Shown here piece after piece: positions 31,489-35,000 of a DNA stretch of 35,000 bases. The stretch is taken from positions 1 to 35,000 of the forward strand of contig NZ_FBXK01000001.1 in NCBI RefSeq assembly GCF_900013425.1. Direction: 5' to 3'. The notes below the pieces were generated by a model, which worked only from the letters and a program-made list of their open reading frames with translations, made no database searches and was not told the DNA's origin. Position 1 is the first letter of the stretch, and the number at the start of each line of letters is the position of its first letter. The DNA is from Sphingobium sp. Z007. GTDB taxonomy: Bacteria > Pseudomonadota > Alphaproteobacteria > Sphingomonadales > Sphingomonadaceae. Made by a program: the position numbers and the translations under genes.

Positions 31489-33051
31489 ATGATCGTGGTG
31501 TCGGACGCAGGCCTTTCCACCCCTGATAAAGACGCTCGGATCGCCGAGCTTGAAGCTGCATTGGCAGCTGCCCACGCCGATATTTCCGCCCGCGACATCC
31601 TGATCGATACGCTGCGCGTGCAGATTGCGCGCCTCAAGCGGATGCAGTTTGGCAAGTCGTCCGAGAAGCTCGATACCCAGATTGCTCAGCTTGAGCTGGC
31701 CCTTGAAGAACTCGAAGGCGAGGCCATCGTCGCCGCCGCGCGTCGAGGCGATCCGGTAGCCGTCGATCGGCCATCACCGGTTCGGACGCTGCCAGCTCAT
31801 CTGCCGCGCGAGGAGCAGCGGATCGAGCCCGAGCAGGGTAACTGCACCTGTCCCGACTGCGGCGGCGCGCTGCGGCCGCTGGGGCAGGATAGCGACGAGA
31901 TGCTCGATGCCGTGCCGGTGCAGTGGCGCGTCGTTCGGACCATCCGCCCCAAATATAGCTGCCGGGCCTGCGAGAAGATCGTGCAAGCGCCCGCGCCGGT
32001 GAAGGCGATAGCGCGGGGCAAGGCGACCTTCAGCACCCTGGCCCATGTCGTCGTCTCCAAGTTCGACCATCACCTTCCGTTATACCGCCAGGCCGAGATC
32101 ATGGCCGCGCAGGGCATCGAGATCGACCGCTCGACGCTGGCAGGCTGGGTCGGCCAGGCATCCGTGCTGCTCGATCCGATCATTAGCCGTATCCGCGAGG
32201 TCGGACTGACCGCTTCAAAGATCCACACCGACGATACGCCGGTCCCCATGCTCGATCCGGGACGTGGCAAGACGGCAACTGGCAGGCTCTGGGCCTATGC
32301 CGTCGACGATCGGGGCTGCGGTGCCATGACCCCGCCGCTGGTCTGGTATGAGTTCACCACCGACCGGACAGGCGCACATCCCCAACGGCAGCTGGCCAGT
32401 TTCACCGGCTATCTCCAGGCGGATGGCTATGCCGGATATGACAAGCTCTACGACACCAACCGCGTCACCGAGGTCGCCTGCTGGGCGCATTTTCGTCGCA
32501 AGATCTTCGACATCCACGCCACCAAGCCGACACCGCTCACCACTGATCTGCTGGAACGCATCGGCCTACTCTATGAGATCGAGGCGGAGGTTCGCGGCCA
32601 CCAGCCCGATATCCGACGACGAAGCCGACAGGACCGTACCAAGCCGCTGATCGACGACCTGCGCCAGGCGCTCGACGATGCCCTGCGCCGTCTTTCGCCC
32701 AAGTCGGAGATGGCCAAGGCGATCGCTTATGGTTGCAAGCGCTGGATCGCGCTGACGCGCTTTCTCGACGATGGCCGCCTGGAGATTGATAACAACATAG
32801 CCGAGCGCGCCATGCGTTGCGTGGCCCTTGGCCGCAAAAACTGGTTGTTCGCAGGCTCAAAAACAGGCGGCGATCGGGCTGCGGCCATCTATTCCGTTAT
32901 CGAAAGCGCCAAACTTAATGGCCTCGAACCGCAGGCCTACATCGCCGATGTCATCGCCAGGATCGCGGGCGAATGGCCTGCTGCCCGCTGGGATGAACTC
33001 ATGCCGTGGAACTGGCGGCCAGATCAGCAACCGATCGCCGAAGCCGCCTGA
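31489..33051 (+). CDS. tnpC: IS66 transposase TnpC
   Basis: A 520-residue DDE transposase. An N-terminal leucine-zipper-like coiled coil (ARIAELEAALAAAHADISAR, DTLRVQIARLKRMQFGKSSE) is followed by a zinc finger (CTCPDCGGALRPLG, with CRACEK) and the catalytic core. The core has HTDDTPVPML (first Asp), ADGYAGYDKLYD (second Asp) and LEIDNNIAERAMRCVALGRK (Glu), and the C-terminus carries NGLEPQAYIADVIARI. The ATG at 31489 is used; the frame also runs upstream to 31453. No disruption is seen, so the element may be active. The stop lies three bases before the right terminal repeat. Confidence 0.93.
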   Translation: MIVVSDAGLSTPDKDARIAELEAALAAAHADISARDILIDTLRVQIARLKRMQFGKSSEKLDTQIAQLELALEELEGEAIVAAARRGDPVAVDRPSPVRTLPAHLPREEQRIEPEQGNCTCPDCGGALRPLGQDSDEMLDAVPVQWRVVRTIRPKYSCRACEKIVQAPAPVKAIARGKATFSTLAHVVVSKFDHHLPLYRQAEIMAAQGIEIDRSTLAGWVGQASVLLDPIISRIREVGLTASKIHTDDTPVPMLDPGRGKTATGRLWAYAVDDRGCGAMTPPLVWYEFTTDRTGAHPQRQLASFTGYLQADGYAGYDKLYDTNRVTEVACWAHFRRKIFDIHATKPTPLTTDLLERIGLLYEIEAEVRGHQPDIRRRSRQDRTKPLIDDLRQALDDALRRLSPKSEMAKAIAYGCKRWIALTRFLDDGRLEIDNNIAERAMRCVALGRKNWLFAGSKTGGDRAAAIYSVIESAKLNGLEPQAYIADVIARIAGEWPAARWDELMPWNWRPDQQPIAEAA

Positions 33052-33076
33052 TCTGCGGCCTCCAGGCCCCGCTTAC

Positions 33077-33084
33077 GCACAAAA
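33077..33084. repeat. IS66 target site duplication, right copy (GCACAAAA)
   Basis: Matches 30568-30575 exactly. The sequence from here to 33181 is the original flank of the tRNA gene and shows no gene. Confidence 0.9.
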
Positions 33085-33181
33085 GGCAGTCCTGGGGAAC
33101 GACGAAACCTGTGATCTCGAGGATCATCGGGCCAAGTCGCCTGACTGCTGTTATGGGCTGCGGTGGTACGTATGCGACCTG

Positions 33182-33258
<77 letters not shown>

Positions 33259-33270
33259 CCACCAACGATA

Positions 33271-33301
33271 AAAGGGCGACCTTTTGGGTCGCCCTTTTTT
33301 T
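33271..33301. terminator. Hairpin with T-run between 5S rRNA and tRNA-fMet
   Basis: AAAGGGCGACC-TTTTG-GGTCGCCCTTT, an 11-bp stem followed by a T-run on the plus strand. Read on the minus strand the stem is followed by TTTTAT. It may end 5S transcription partly, act as a processing signal, or block antisense transcription into the rRNA operon. Confidence 0.6.
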
Positions 33302-33344
33302 GACTGTGAATGGGTTTATGATCCGATATATGCGCGCGCTGCAA

Positions 33345-33462
33345 TGCCTGGCGACGCCCTACTCTTCCAGTGCTTGAGCAATAGTACCATCGGCGCAGAC
33401 TGGTTTCACGGCCGAGTTCGGGATGGGATCGGGTGGGTCACAGACGCTATGGTCACCAAGCA
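33345..33462 (-). rRNA. rrf: 5S rRNA
   Basis: About 118 bases. The minus strand begins TGCTTGGTGAC, pairing with the 3' end GTCGCCAGGCA as helix I. The internal conserved blocks CCCACCCGATCCCATCCCGA and GATGGTACTATTGC are typical of sphingomonad 5S. Ends were set by helix I pairing. Confidence 0.93.
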
Positions 33463-33629
33463 ATGAAGCGGGCGCATATAAGGGGGTTTTAATCGATGCC
33501 GTGCACGGTATTTTGATAAGCTTGTATGTGAAGCTTCTTATCTGGGCTGGCTTAACAACCGACCATGTTTTGACGGCCTGTTTTCCAGGGCTGTCATTGA
33601 TGGTGGGACTCTACGGTTCCTTGTGGGAA

Positions 33630-35000
<1,371 letters not shown>

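Larger units (their letters stand above)
30576..33076. mobile_element. IS66-family insertion sequence, complete
   Basis: A 2501-base element with terminal inverted repeats starting GTAAGCGGGG (30576) and ending CCCCGCTTAC (33076). Over 22 bases the ends match at 19 positions. It carries tnpA, tnpB and tnpC in order, all on the plus strand and all open. The perfect target duplication indicates a simple, fairly recent insertion. Confidence 0.92.

Overview
The window looks like an alphaproteobacterial chromosome of the order Sphingomonadales (Sphingomonas/Sphingobium-like). The reasons are high GC, many ATGA-coupled gene pairs, an rRNA operon ending 23S-5S-tRNA-fMet, a candidate EcfG-type (GGAAC...GTT) promoter, and protein families typical of that group. 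This is inference from recognition; no database search was possible.

Layout. (1) 127-6135, minus strand: a four-gene overlapping signalling operon made of a CHASE3-GAF hybrid histidine kinase with three receivers, a CheR methyltransferase, a CheB methylesterase without receiver, and a receiver-kinase protein. A divergent GAF-PAS hybrid kinase follows at 6331-8466. (2) 8512-11626, minus: a catabolic operon (ABM-type monooxygenase, HisD-family dehydrogenase, SDR, zeta-class GST/isomerase) with a divergent LacI-type regulator and two candidate operators. (3) 12976-19623: a small membrane protein with a possible stress promoter, an SDR coupled to yaaA, the proton-translocating transhydrogenase pntA-pntB, a small unknown ORF and a thiolase. 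(4) 19651-20343: a gene graveyard whose single long reading frame is a mosaic of IS701-type transposase, crotonase and SDR remnants. (5) 20390-23961, minus: an operon of two exported ferritin-like proteins, a MntH manganese transporter and a small membrane protein, facing a Crp/Fnr-like regulator. (6) 24935-26868: ECF sigma factor plus anti-sigma factor with only the 3' end of a fasciclin gene left downstream, then a TfoX-N protein.

(7) 27117-33084 is an insertion-sequence pile-up beside the rRNA operon: a collapsed integrase/IS91 remnant, a decayed IS21-family element whose right terminal repeat is split by an IS630-family element at a TA, a 42-bp partial copy of tRNA-fMet, and an intact-looking IS66 element with a perfect 8-bp target duplication. 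(8) 33182-35000, minus: tRNA-fMet, 5S rRNA and the 3' part of 23S rRNA.

How the parts work together. The left part senses and transduces signals, probably combining phosphotransfer with protein methylation outside ordinary chemotaxis. The middle combines carbon catabolism and NADPH supply. The ferritin-like/MntH operon and the sigma/anti-sigma pair suggest metal and envelope stress functions. No CRISPR array, restriction system, prophage or toxin-antitoxin pair was recognised.
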